NCBI GenBank assembly: GCA_030710605.1
Contig: CP092879.1
Coordinates: forward strand, 22,613,784-22,677,783
DNA length: 64,000 nucleotides
Source: Cordylochernes scorpioides
Taxonomy: Eukaryota; Arthropoda; Arachnida; Pseudoscorpiones; Chernetidae
Direction of reading: 5' to 3'
A program made the position numbers and the translations under genes. Shown piece after piece: positions 43,980 through 55,327 of this stretch; the stretch's first letter is position 1; every line of letters begins with the position of its first letter. The notes under the pieces are model-generated. The model saw only the letters and a program-made list of their open reading frames with translations, was not told where the DNA came from and searched no databases.

Positions 43980-44245
43980 GCAAACTACTGTACTTTGAAA
44001 AGTCGACCGCCAGAGGTCGCCGCTTTCTTTATATAAACCCATTGTTGTTGTTTCCCGTTGGCCGGCTCAAATCTTTCTGTAGATATGTAAATAACCTTTT
44101 GTTTTCTTTATTCTTACGCCTTAAATCAGGCAATACTTTCTAAAATTATGTATTTTATATTTTACAAGCTTAATTGAAGCAAACTAGCAAATAATCATTC
44201 TAACAGTTTTTATTATTTCTACCACGACTGCAATATCACAAATTA
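43980..44245 (-). repeat. GCCGGCC-family interspersed repeat, copy e
   Basis: Complement of the sequence repeated at 50320-50600, 50905-51235 and 53700-54010: GTCGACCGCCAGAGGTCGCC, TTGTTGTTGTTTCCCG, TTGGCCGGCTCAAA, TATGTAAATAACC, TTACGCCTTAAATCAGGC and CCACGACTGCA. Confidence 0.6.
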
Positions 44246-44555
44246 ACTCATGTATCTGAAAATAATCAGCAGCAGAAAATCTCTTATGTAATATATATGT
44301 CATTGATATTGCGAATTTTATGTAAAGTAAAAAATAAAATTCAACTAAATTTAATATAATAAATTTATACATCAAAATTCGAAATTATTATAGACGGGTA
44401 TGATTATTTTCAAAAATAAACCATTTCTACTGCCCTTACTGCAATGGAAAAAATTAATCGGAGAGCCTGGCTCATCAGTGGTGGACCCTCCCAGCGGTTT
44501 CGCCAGTTTGATCTTTTTTGATAACAGATGGCCCGCTAATGCATCAAAATATATA
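44246..44555. other. AT-rich spacer
   Basis: Includes CTGCCCTTACTGCAATGG and GAGAGCCTGGCTCATCAGTG, which recur in weaker form at 45825-45890: a small undefined repeat. Confidence 0.35.
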
Positions 44556-45292
44556 CATTTCCTGTTGTAACCGAGAATGTCAATCCTGTAGACTCTCGTT
44601 CACTCCTGTAGTAATCGAGAGGAACAGTCAGGGTGTTGAGAGTTTTCCAGTACCTCTCTGCACCTTGGAAAACCTTTCACAGTTTTTACAGAGTACATGC
44701 AGTCGTGGTCGAGGCAGAGGGGAAGACTTGGGATTTTCATACAACAACGAAGGGAAACATTTGTACTAGGAAAGTTCCGTGAACAGAAATACTTGAGCTA
44801 GGAGCAAAGGATGGAGAGGGTTACGAAGATTTCTTGCTATTCTATGGTGGCATGATCGAGCATCAAAGGATGAAGTGACGAAAGCTTCCGCGCACTTGGA
44901 AGTGGCTATCTATTTCCGGAATTTTAGGGCTTTATAAAGAGGCAGATGCGGAAGTATTTGTCTGATGCAATATTGGGTTGAATCATGTAAGAAGGTTATT
45001 GTATTCTCTTAACGACTTTATGGAAACTTCCTACATCTTTAAGCCTCGTTCTTAAACGTTGTTTGACTTCTATATCTCACTCTCTTCTATTTAACTCAAC
45101 GCTTCTTCTATTACATAGTTTTATTTTATTATTCTCAGTTTTTACAGAGTACATTACATATTGTGATGCAATGACACATGTATAACATGCGTATAATTAT
45201 AGTTACAGAGGTGTTTCTATTATACAACATGTTTTACATCCATTCAATCTTGTTATATTACACTGATATGGCGTTGTTGGTTCAAAATATCA
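44556..45292 (-). repeat. Solo LTR of the LARD family (worn)
   Basis: Minus strand: begins TGATATTTTGAACCAACAAC, contains the complement of GAGAGGAACAGTCAGGG, AGTTTTCCAGTACCTCTCTG and GTCGTGGTCGAGGCAG, and ends near 44556. Flanked by ATATA and TATA. The 5'-most boundary is unclear because the expected CA end is mutated. Confidence 0.6.
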
Positions 45293-46369
45293 TATACAAG
45301 TTAATGATTAATATTATGTGCGTGTTATAAAAATCCCGTTAAATTAAAATTGAGCATAATCACAAAGACGAAATATTTCCTTTGTGCCAAATTCTATTTT
45401 TTACAAAAAAAAAATTACAAAGAAAGATTAGCTTCCATAGAATCTTCTTATTCTATATTATTAGCTAGATATTAAAGATTAGATATCTTGCTAATGATGT
45501 AGATTAATAAAATTCTCTAAAAGCTAATCTTCTTGGTTTTTCAAATAAAAAAGTCTTTGAGGCAATCTACATTTTATATTATTAATTATTAAAAAAGAAA
45601 TACTTAGTAAATTCTCTGTCCTCTCAATATATTGTAGTATTTCTATGGATTTATATCTTGACGAGTTGTATATTACTGGCTTCTAATATTTTCGAATATT
45701 AAAGGTTGTAAACGAAGACATATTAGAAGCTATATACAGAAAAATAAGCATTTTTAGATATATAGAAAATGTAATTTTTTTGACGCCTGTGATTATTTTT
45801 TAAATTAAAACCATATTCTTATGCACTTACTGAACTAGAAAATTGGAATATAAGGGAAGGGCCTGGCTCATCAGTGATGAAACGTCCAATAAGCGTCAAA
45901 AATAATTTGATTTTCTTATAACACACAGTGCTACTGCATCATATTAATATTTCCAGATATGTTGCTGCAATTATATGATTTTTCAAAAGCTGATGTTGTA
46001 ACCCATTCTTTAACCCCATATGACGTTATCTACTGGGATAAAAAAACAGAACTAATCAATTTGATGCATTTTTATCGGAGGAGATGCCTATTTTGTTGCA
46101 TGAAAATATTTTTTCGCAACTTTAGAGCGCTTTGTTTACTAATAAAAGAATTGGCTGAGAAATATAATTGTTGATGATTTTTTTCTTCATTTTATAACAA
46201 TGAACATATTGTAAACTATTATAATGATAGTAATTAATTAGCAAAATACAAAATAAAATTAGAGAGTCACGGAGAATTGTAAAAATTCATTTAGATTTTC
46301 TTTTCTGTTTGAAAAAACTAACCTTTCAGCTTTAATTTGGTTTTTAGTCCTGTTATTGGATCCTTTATA
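45293..46369. other. AT-rich stretch
   Basis: Short inverted repeats around 45425-45540 (AGATTAGCTTCC / CTAATCTTC). The ORF at 45959-46174 has no recognisable motif. Confidence 0.35.
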
Positions 46370-46830
46370 TCTATAAGAATGAAACCCAACATCGATGTTT
46401 GTTATCGCGTCGGGCAAAATCTACAGAATCGATCATCATGAAATTTCGCATGTAAGTAGCTGTAGTTTTCGTTTAACATATAGGCTATTCAAAAAACTAA
46501 AAAGGTTAATGTGCTTTTTTTATTAAAACCAAAAATCGTTATAGTTAGCCTTTTACCGTTTGGCGCAGCACTGGTCGCGACGATAAATGAATTTGATTGG
46601 TTAATAATTTTACACGTAGTTTGTTTACACGATGAACGTTAGTTTGTTCACACGATTAATGTTTTTAAAAGGTAAGATTATCCAATCGTCGTGACACTTT
46701 AGGAAGTTATTTACTATACTACTGGGAAGGTTTCTGGTTTGATTTTTATTTGAAATAAATATTCGTTGCAATTTTATTTGCAAATTTATACTTTCACTCG
46801 CAAGCAGCACCTCTCTCGGTATCTTGTAAA
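46370..46830 (+). mobile_element. Helitron-like relic, 5' part
   Basis: Worn match to 25842-26060: TTTATATCTATAAGAATGAA, ATCATGAAATTTCGCATGTA, and TTGCAAATTTATACTTTCAC with TCGCAAGCAGCACC. The matching 3' end is at 48890-48975, so the LINE between them probably inserted into this element. Confidence 0.45.
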
Positions 46831-46959
46831 ATTACATTTATAAATTGTAAAAATGCAAAAATGTGTTTCAAGTATAATAAATTTAATATTTAATTTGAGG
46901 ATTTAGTAACATAAAATTCCAATGACGTTGTAAAAAAATTTGGCATTTCAATATTTCTT

Positions 46960-48775
46960 AAAAATATTTAATCTTAAAAAATATTTCTTAAAAATAATTC
47001 CAAAACCAGGCAAAACGAATTATGAAATAAATAAAAGTTATAGACCTATATCATTGACATCTAATCTATCTAAAACATTTGAGAACATAATAAAAAAATA
47101 AATTAAGTAACTATTATTTAGAGAATAATTTAATGAGCTCAAGGCAGCATGGTTTTATGAAATCTAGATCAACAATTACTGGAATGGATAAAATTATAGA
47201 AACTATATTGAAACATAAACAAAAAGAATTGACTTCCTTGATAGCTATAGATATTGCGGGTGCATTCGACAATGCATGGTGGCCTGCTATTATAAAAAGA
47301 ATGGATAATGATGATGTTCGTTCAGATTTAATACGGATCATAAAATCTTATTTGAATAATGAAAGGGAGGTGAAATTTACATACGAATCAGAAACTTTTT
47401 ATAAGAAACTAACTAAAGGATGTCCACAGGGTGGACCTTTATCTCCACTTCTATGGAATATTTTGCTAAATGATTTGTTGATAAATTTTGATTCAATGAA
47501 TGCAGATATTATATGTTATGCAGACGACGTTACAATAATTTGCTGGAATAAGACTATTGAAGGACTAAAAACCGCAAGTGAATACACCTTAAATTATGTG
47601 ATCCAATGGTGTAATAGAAATAAATTAACGATCAGTACAGAGAAGACTAATATGCTATACCTACATAACAGACAAATAATACCTATTAAGGTTAATAACA
47701 ATATAATAATGCCGGTCAAGCAAGTAAAAATTCTGGGAATGAAATTTTCTAATCACAAATGGAAAAACAAAGTTAACTTTACACCGCATGTTAATGATAT
47801 TCTGTGTAAGGCAGGACGTATGAAAAATTTATTATGTTCACTAAGTGGCAATATGTGGGGTTTAGACACTGAAAAGAGGTTAACTTTATTCAAAACAATC
47901 ATTAGGCCTGTACTTACATACGGTTCTGAAATTTGGTTCAAATATTTAAACAATCGTTGTAAACAAAAACTGAACTCCATGCAGTACCAGATCATTTTAT
48001 GGGCAGTTAGAGCATACAAAACCACTTCATCAAACTGTGTGCATAGCTTGGCAAAAATTCCACTCCTAACAGATTATATAGAATCCAGAATAATCAAATT
48101 TGATCTAGCTCAAATGTCCATTGAAGATCTAATTACTTACGAACCCCATGCTCCAAGTATAGTCAAATCATTCTTACACGCAAAAATGAATGAAATTTTT
48201 GAGAACACTAATGAAATTTTCAGAAGCTTTTTCGTATTAGGAATTCCAAGATTTTTCCGTCCAAATTTTTATAATATCCAATTCATTACAGATCATGGCA
48301 ATTTTGGGAAATTTTTGGCAACTATCGGCGCCGTGAAGGAACCAGGATGCTTCTGCGGAGGTGAAATTCAAGACGCGAGACATCTACTTCTGGAGTGCCC
48401 AATTTTCCGGGATTTTAGGGAAAATAGATTTGGTCGTATTGGACAGCTTGATGAATTTGTAGACAAAAAAGAAAAGTATAAAAATTTTGATCAATTTTGT
48501 AAATACATATACAACTTTCTCTTGAATTGGAAAAAAGAGAAGGAATCTTAGAAAAAAAAAAAAGAACTGCGATGCTTGCTCTGTGTGTTTTGCTTTGTTG
48601 TTTGTTTTTCTCTTTGGACAATTTTCTTTAGTTAATTTATGTAAAATAATGAATTGAACAGGATTGTATATAGCCGAATTGCTGTAATGCAGTGAAATGT
48701 ATTGGCGCAAATATCCCTGAGTTTGGGATATCGCGTTTCATGATGTTAATAAAGTTAATTAATTAATATTAATTT
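46960..48775 (+). mobile_element. R1-clade LINE, 5'-truncated
   Basis: Begins within the RT domain (IIPKPGKTNYE and SYRPISL at about 46998-47060), runs through RT and a zinc knuckle, and ends with a 3' UTR containing ATATCGCGTTTC and TTAATAAAGTTAATTAATTAA. Confidence 0.8.
46998..48551 (+). pseudogene. R1-type LINE reverse transcriptase, truncated
   Basis: A 472-codon open frame (47133-48551) after a frameshift or stop near 47100. Motifs: QHGFMKSRST; DIAGAFDNAWWP with catalytic Asp; GCPQGGPLSPLLWN; YADD (residues 129-132); VLTYGSEIW in the thumb; and a C-terminal knuckle CFCGGEIQDARHLLLEC. These match R1-clade RTs. Endonuclease and ORF1 are missing. The RT core is intact, so loss of function comes from truncation. 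The chosen ATG is only the first Met after the break, not a native start. Confidence 0.85.
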
Positions 48776-48889
48776 ATATTTAAAGAAAATATCTTTTTTA
48801 AATTTAATAAATGTTTTCAAAAAATTATGTGTTTCAAAAATATATTTAAACGCATATTACAATATTTATATACGTTTATAAATCTATAT

Positions 48890-48978
48890 ATAAGTGGATT
48901 AGATGTTTTCTAGAATCGTTTTAACAAATGTTCGTTAGGCAAACTTTTACTCAGGTAAAAACCGGCCGAAACCGGGAA
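48890..48978 (+). mobile_element. Helitron-like relic, 3' end
   Basis: GTTTTAACAAATGTTCGTTAG, ACTCAGGTAAAAACCGG and CCGAAACCGGGAACATTC with TTTAGTTG: worn copy of the 3' end at 27095-27171. Pairs with the 5' relic at 46370. Confidence 0.5.
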
Positions 48979-49675
48979 CATTCTTTAGTTGTATATAAAA
49001 TGAATTTTATTTGAGTTGCTAAAATAAATTTAGGCGGGGATTTAGCTGGAATATCGAGTCAGATATGTAAAAAAATGGCGGTCATGTTGTATACTACGAA
49101 TCTTTTTTTTTTTTATGTAAATACACAGTTTTACATCTACGGAGGTATTCCGACGGTTTCACTCAAAACATATCAGAGCCCCATTCGGATAAATGAAATT
49201 ACAGCATGGGCTGTAATTATAGTAATAATAACACTCAAGTGTATTGGAATTCGAGTTAATTTTTCAATTCAGTTGATCCAAAGTCTAAGAAATTGGGAAG
49301 GTCCAAACCATTGCTAGGTTTACTTCTGACAAGACCTGGCCAGGTACCAATCTCTTTCTAATTAGATTGAACCATTAGGATTTCCTTTAAATAATAATAA
49401 AAAACAGCAGACAATTTTACTCTAATATGCTCTAGGATTTTTTTAAAATTTGAATAAAGTATTTTTTAAGAAATATTCAAAATTTTTGATAAACCTTTAT
49501 TTTTCTTCACTTTCTATAAGTTTGTTTATTATGTGTTGTTCTGGCTCTGTCTTTCATTCTTTTGTTGTTAGCTTCCATCAAGTCGAGTTCGAGTTTTACT
49601 CGAACGAGCCAATAGGATAAAAGCGATTAATGTTTAGAACTATATAGAATCCTCGATGAAGTATAAAAGGTTCAT
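48979..49675. other. Unique stretch, nothing recognised
   Basis: Mixed composition. The 80-codon ORF at 49075-49317 has no recognisable motif. Confidence 0.35.
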
Positions 49676-50015
49676 ATAGAGAAAATGATCAATATTGTCG
49701 CGTATAAGGCCTCAAAATGACTACAACCTCCGCCAATAGATGGCGCTTTCGCCTGATTCTATCTGAAACTGATGTGGAAATCGCCGACTGCTGTGGTCCT
49801 GTTTCCTGGGGAAAATGATTGTGAATACACTTTTATATTGGCCCTAGGAGGTAACATAATGAAAATACCCATTGATTGTTATCCCATTTGAATATAATGT
49901 TTAGTAGAAATAACAATAAAGGTAGTAGTGTTTGAAGTCTCCGTGCCGCCTGCTGTTGTTCCTCTCGCCATCGCCACATTGCTGCTGCTGCTCTTCTGGT
50001 AAGTCTCTCGTGTCC
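49676..50015 (+). promoter_or_regulatory. Possible promoter and first exon
   Basis: GC-richer island: AATAGATGGCGCTTTCGCC at 49735, an unusual GCC-rich block at 49950-49990 (GCCGCCTGCTGTTGTTCCTC then CATTGCTGCTGCTGCTC), and a strong donor-like CTTCTGGTAAGTCTC at 49994. No downstream exon is visible in the window. Confidence 0.25.
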
Positions 50016-50309
50016 CCCCCACCAGTGGTAAGATGACTTGTTGAAGCTCTGGATGTTTGTTGGGAATGCTATGGTTGATTGTGGAGAAGGCTATGTTTTC
50101 TTGGAGAGTGCTATGTTTGTTTGGAGATGTGCATGTTTGCTTGAAGAATTTGCATATTAGTAAATGAATTGTTTTTAGGTGAAGAGAGAGAGAGGATTTG
50201 CATAGTTGAATATTTTGCTTTTGGCATAATTAAAAAACAGGTAAATATCCTGTCAACTCTTATTTTAAATATAAAAAAGAGATTTGAATATTTTCTGCTT
50301 GAATTTTTG

Positions 50310-50610
50310 ATCGTGTTGAGGATTATGGTAATGTAATGCAGTCGTGGTTAAATCTTGGAAGTATGATAATAAAAATAATTTTGATCAACAATTTAATTGA
50401 ACTAAAGGAATATATAAAAGAACATAATTTGATGAAAGTAATGCCTGGCTTAAGGCGAGTAGAATAAGGAAAACAAAAGATTATTTACATAATGTGCAAA
50501 GGTTTTGAGCCGGCCATTGGGATAAAACAACAACGTGTTTTTATAGTGGAAGAGTGACCTCTGGCGGTCGATTTAAACAGAGTATTTGAATCTAATAATA
50601 TAATTTTAAA
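50310..50610 (+). repeat. GCCGGCC-family interspersed repeat, copy a
   Basis: GAGGATTATGGTAATG, GCAGTCGTGGTTAAATC, CCTGGCTTAAGGCG, GAGCCGGCCATTGGG and GACCTCTGGCGGTCGATTTA in this order. No ORF. Confidence 0.65.
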
Positions 50611-50904
50611 ATAAAATAATATTTTTATATAACATATATATAAAGAACATTATAGTATTTATATTAAGAGGATAATTGAAAAATAGTTCAAAAATGAGAG
50701 AGAGAAATGGATACAAAATTATATTTAACATATCTTTCAAATATTTATTGATACCTTCATAATAATCACTTCAAAAATAATAATATAAACTTCCTTTTAC
50801 TCATATTATATATCATTTATATACTCATCATTATTCCATATATATATATATATATCTTATATAAAGAAAAATATATATTCTGCTTGTATTTAGAATTGTT
50901 GAGA

Positions 50905-51600
50905 TTATCTTAATTTTGGTTATCTTGAGGATTAAGCTATGGCGGTGAAGTCGTGGTTGAATAATTTTGAAATAAAATAAATATGGTTTTGATCAGTAAT
51001 TGCTTTAATTGTGATAAAGGAATATATAAAAGAACATAATTTTATAAAAGTACCGCCTGGCTTAAGGCGAGTAGAATAAGAAAAACAAAAATTATTTACA
51101 TAATGTACAAAAGATTTGAGCCGGCCAACGGGGAAGAACAACAATGAGATTTTATAGGGGAAGCATGACCTCTGGCGGTCGATTTAGCAGAGTATTTGAA
51201 TCGATGAAATATAATTTTAAATAAAATAATACCTCAATATAAAATAATTTCAAATAAAATATTTTAATATAACATATATATATATATGTTATATATATAT
51301 GAATATTTATTTTTAAATATATCGTCCTGTCTAGAACAATTCTGTTAAGTCGGCCTCTTAATAGAACCGCTTTGTACTATAATAATAATAATTATTGTTG
51401 TTGTTTTCCTTTGGCCGACCAAAACCTTTGTAAATATGTAAATACGTTATATCGAGTCGTCTATGTTTCTTCTTTCATAACGCCTTAAGCCAGGTATTTA
51501 ATCCTCAAATTATTATTTTATCAGCTCAATTGAATCAGTGATTTAAAATTGTTTTATTATATTTTCCAAGATGACACGACTGGAAATCATTGGCAAAATA
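50905..51600. repeat. GCCGGCC-family, copies b (+) and c (-) as a fold-back
   Basis: Copy b (50905-51235) has the same ordered words as copy a. Copy c (51345-51600) is its complement (TTGTTGTTGTTTTCC, CTTAAGCCAGG, TGACACGACTGG-like). They face each other across an (TA)n-rich centre, so the pair can fold on itself. This family behaves as a fold-back, like the hammerhead elements, but I find no CUGANGA..GAAA module in it. Confidence 0.55.
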
Positions 51601-51835
51601 CTCATGTATCAAAAATAGCAAATAAATTTTCAATCACAAAATAATTTATTGAAATATATATAGTGAACTCATGTATATCAAAATACCTATGAAAAGATCT
51701 CAATTCAGGTATTTCATTCTCAAATTATTATTTTATTAGCTCAATTAAATCAGTGATTTAAAGTTGTTTTATTATTATTTTCAATATGACACGACTGGAT
51801 GTCATTGTCAAAATACTCATGTGAGAAATACTTAC

Positions 51836-52072
51836 CCAGAAATTATTTGAAAAAGTAAAAATAAAAATCAGGTAAAAAGTTTCTTTTAATTTTGAATTTG
51901 AAACTTTCGAGCAAATATACTGTTCTTCAAGGGGACAATACTCTATGTACAATCTCAATGCAATCAAAATAAAATAGAGTATTAGCCCGTTGAAGAGCAG
52001 TATATTTGCTTGAAAAGCTTGCAAAATTAAAATAAACTTTTTATCTGATTTTTATTTTTCATTTTTCAAATA
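51836..52072. mobile_element. Fold-back element with hammerhead-like core
   Basis: Arms: ATTATTTGAAAAAGTAAAAAT (left) and ATTTTTCATTTTTCAAATAAT (right), then AAAATCAGGTAAAAAGTTT / AAACTTTTTATCTGATTTT. Each arm has the unit UUGAAGA, ACAGUAUAUUUGCU hairpin, GAAAG: right on plus (51990-52017), left on minus (51904-51930). C3 is U in both, so cleavage is unlikely. Resembles the element at 61283-61505 (GAAAGCUUGC). Confidence 0.55.
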
Positions 52073-52188
52073 ATACTCATGTATTAAAAATAAGCAAATA
52101 AATTTCAATCTCAAAATAATTTATTGATATATATATATATATATGAAAAAATATTAGAAAAAAATAAAAGATAAGTGGATCAGGTGTT

Positions 52189-52577
52189 GATATTAAAAAT
52201 AAAGAAGGCATCTCCTGACCACAAGCACATGTGCTTTTTAGATAGCAGAGCGCCATCTAGTGGAGCAAAAATAAACTAAACGTTTATTTAGCTTGCTCCG
52301 TGATATTTGGCCAACCCAATTTCTTGATAAATCTGGCCTTAAATACCCATTTCTTGATTTCTCAAGAAGCCATTGGGACCAAGCGCCTGACGAGCGCCAA
52401 TAGCGCGAAACGCGTTCGTGGATGGCTTTTCTTGATTTATCAAGAAATTGGGTTGGCCAAATATCACGGAGCAAGCTAAATAAACGTTTAGTTTATTTTT
52501 GCTCCACTAGATGGCGCTCTGCCATCTAAAAAGCACATGTGCTCGTGGTCAGGAGATGCCTTCTTCATTTTTAATAT
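52189..52577 (+). mobile_element. Hammerhead fold-back element, long arms
   Basis: Arms of about 145 bp are nearly perfect complements: ATAAAGAAGGCATCTCCTGACC, AAGCACATGTGC, GAGCGCCATCTAGTGGAGC, AAACGTTTATTTAGCTTGC, TGATATTTGGCCAACCCAA and TTTCTTGATAAATC on the left, and their complements on the right. The centre (about 52334-52430) carries one hammerhead motif. Single arms of the same family lie at 54040-54170 and 61650-61800, and a relative at 12836-13270. Confidence 0.8.
52362..52432 (+). ncRNA. Hammerhead ribozyme motif
   Basis: Core CUGACGA (52387-52393), helix II GCGC-CAAUA-GCGC without extra bases, GAAAC (52407-52411), then GCGUUC. ACGCGU can form a two-pair stem III. Stem I: CGC before the core with GUG after it, then, past an internal loop, AAGAAGCCAU with AUGGCUUUUCUU (one mismatch). 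All core residues are canonical. Confidence 0.72.
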
Positions 52578-53407
52578 ATTTATATATATATGTTATGGAT
52601 ATTTTATTTTGTTGTTGAAAAAAATAGAGAATTGAAGGTGCAGTCGTAAAAATAGGAAAGACAATTATTTACCCATCAAATAGTTTTTATTTTGAATTAC
52701 TTGAAGCAAATGCACATAAAATTATTTTTCACAATAATATAGAATTTATTAAATGAATTCTTAATTCGTGAATTAAAAATAGGTAGGTCAACTATACATA
52801 TTTACAACAATATTCAAAGTGTTATATTCTAAATCTATGGTAAAAAATGTAGAACAGTCAATGAATGAAAATAAAATATATGTTTTAAAAAATATAATAT
52901 TTGCGCATTTTAAATTATATAATATATATATAGTAAACCCATGTATATAAACCCTCTATGAAAAGGCCTCAATTACTCTTTGTGCAGAGAAAGTTTCCAG
53001 CCTAAATATTTAGAAAGGGCGTCTGTTGGTAAAAGTTGTTATACAAACCAAGCGACTTCCATGTTCCCATTCATCTTGTTCCACTCAGAGTCATCTGTCT
53101 GTGACATCGACTACAATATCAAATAATTTCTTTTGTAACAAAATATATAAAAAATTCTCCTCATTAACTTTACTCGCTCTATAATAAATTTGCTTCCTAT
53201 TTTAATAATTTTTTCAAAAACAAAGTTTGGCTTTTCTAAATTTAAACCTTAATTATTTTTTTTAAATGTCGTCGTTTTCATTTTCATTTATTTTAATTTT
53301 TTTTGTTTGATATATATTTTGAGAGGAATATTTCAAAAGTTAAAAGAGTGAATTCAAATATTTTCTATAATAGTAGTTTAAAACCTACCATAATATATAT
53401 ATATATA
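52578..53407. other. AT-rich stretch
   Basis: Nothing recognised. A GC-richer bit at 52980-53110 (GGGCGTCTGTTGG, GACTTCCATGTTCCC) has no clear identity. Confidence 0.35.
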
Positions 53408-53608
53408 TGTCATAATTTGTATAGTTAATGCCAAAAGATATAATTCATTTCCGTCAAACTAAGTATGCAAATATGTGACCATTGTGTTAAATTGTAATTA
53501 TGTAAATTGATCCATGTATAAAGGCGGTACAAAAAATAAAGGTGGCAGACATCGCGGGTGCGCTGTTCCCTAGGCATAACGGCTGCGCCTCTTCATTTAG
53601 CTACGACA
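53408..53608 (+). repeat. 201 bp solo LTR / miniature LTR remnant
   Basis: Starts TGTCATAATTTG, ends GCTACGACA, and is flanked on both sides by TATATATATA. Contains TGTATAAAGGCGG (TATA-like) and AAAAATAAAGGTGG (polyadenylation-like), the arrangement of a short LTR. The start resembles LARD-III (TGTCATAATATATGC), so it likely belongs to a related family with the same (TA)n preference. Confidence 0.6.
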
Positions 53609-53694
53609 TATATATATATAAATTTCTAAAACATCCTTGTTCTAAAGAAGATATAATTGAAAGAATTAGAGTGTATATGTTATAAAAACAAATG

Positions 53695-54020
53695 AGATTT
53701 CTGTTGATTTTAATTATCTTGAGGATTATGCTATGGTAATTCAGTCGTGGTTAAAATCTTGAAACTATAATAATAAAAATAATGAAGATTAGAAATAGCT
53801 TTAATTGAGCTTATGGAATTTAGAAAACATAATTTGAGAAAGGTATACCTGATTTAAGGCGTAAGAATAAAATAAATGAAAAACTTATTTACATAATGTA
53901 CAAAGGTTTGAGCCGATCATCGGGAAACAACAACAAAGAGTTTTTTTTAGGGGAAGCGTGAACTCTGGTGGTCGATTTAGCAGAGTATTTGAATCTATGA
54001 AATATCATTTTAAATAAAAT
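53695..54020 (+). repeat. GCCGGCC-family interspersed repeat, copy d
   Basis: TTGAGGATTATGCTATGG, CAGTCGTGGTTAAAATC, CCTGATTTAAGGCG, ATGTACAAAGGTTTGAGCCG and TCTGGTGGTCGATTTAGCAG. Confidence 0.6.
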
Positions 54021-54039
54021 AATATTTTAATATAACATT

Positions 54040-54175
54040 TATAAAAATAAAAAAGGCATATCCTGACAAGGAACACATGTGCTTTTTCGATGGCAAAGGT
54101 CCGTCTAGTGGAACAGAAATCAACTAAACATTGATTTAGCCTATTCCCTGATATATTAATTTCTATAATAACTTA
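54040..54175 (+). mobile_element. Single arm of the 52.2 kb hammerhead family
   Basis: AAAGGCATATCCTGAC, GAACACATGTGCTTTTT, GTCTAGTGGAAC, AACTAAACATTGATTTAGCC and CCTGATAT: a diverged single arm; the hammerhead is absent. Confidence 0.5.
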
Positions 54176-54363
54176 AAATTGTAATCTAAGTTGAATGTAT
54201 TGCGTTTTTAGGTTTTATTATATGTAATATACAAATAACTTTATTTTTCAAAAGGTTGCAAGTTTTCCTATGACAAGTGTAACGAATGGTGACATTCCGA
54301 ATACTACAAAGCTGTGATTGATAAGAACCTGTCAGTTTACAGAAACTGTCAAAAGATGCCACT

Positions 54364-54560
54364 TAGGAACGACCACCGTGCCAGAGCAGGACACCTTCCA
54401 TCATCATGGACAAGACTCCGCCATATCCCTGCCGCTACTGTGATGTACAACACTGGTACGCTCAATGTCACAGACAGAACTCTCTCGAATCTCAATGAAC
54501 TTACCTGCTCTCTAAACCAGCATAACCTGTAAGTGAAATTGTTTTACCCCTTCCATATCA
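54364..54560 (+). repeat. Duplicate of a LARD-III segment
   Basis: About 195 bases (from ACGACCACCGTGCCAGAGC to TTACCCCTTCC) are the same as 55402-55594 inside LARD-III, covering the knuckle ORF end and the first bases of the candidate intron. Flanking sequence differs on both sides. It shows that a piece was copied without splicing. Confidence 0.75.
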
Positions 54561-55327
54561 AAATCTACATCTGGATATTAAAATATGATAGTAGAAATTC
54601 AAATAATTATGTTTCGTGTAAATATACTATGTCACTTAATGAATATATTGTTGTATATATAAATTTTAAAAATAGCAATTCATACTTGAATATTTAGATA
54701 ATAAGAGAAAAGAGACTCATTTATTAAAAAGAAAAAAAAACAATATACAAGTATTTTAAATGCATTTTAATTATTTCACTGATTATATTGTAATGGGATT
54801 TTTAATCATTTACATATTAATAGGTAAAGAATTTACGTCAAATTTCTACATATATATATGTCATAATATATGCTCTTCCAGGATTAATAAAACAAATCTA
54901 CAGTCGACCAGAGAGAGAGAGAGAGAACGCAGCTAAGGCCGGTCACTTGATATAGCAGTCACATTCCAAGGGGGCGACCGCAGGGCCTTTTCTTGGAACC
55001 TCAGTTCTATGTTTACTCAGTCGGGAGGGAGGTGGATACACAAGACGTGCATTTTCCGCGGTGGCAGCAGCTAGCGCTCCCTCTCTCCCTCGGTTTGCTG
55101 GGTTCCATCTTCCAAACTTGTTGTTTCCTTATTTCTCACCTCACCACATCATTACCACTATATTGCCACATTGTAAGTCGACAGGATAAGACCTGGCCGG
55201 GAAGCAAATCCCTCATATACCGGAGTATGAAGAACAAGAAGCCAAGCCACGATGATCGGCCAAACCCAACTCAACTGTAACCACTCCTCTTCGAGCCCTC
55301 AACCCCTTCTTCGCCAACCTTTGAACC

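Noticed and set aside
44440-44520. CTGATGAGCC on the minus strand as another hammerhead
   Set aside because: A hairpin GAGCCTGGCTC fits, but no GAAA follows it at the right distance.
47114-48025. Minus-strand ORFs over the LINE
   Set aside because: Shadows of the RT frame.
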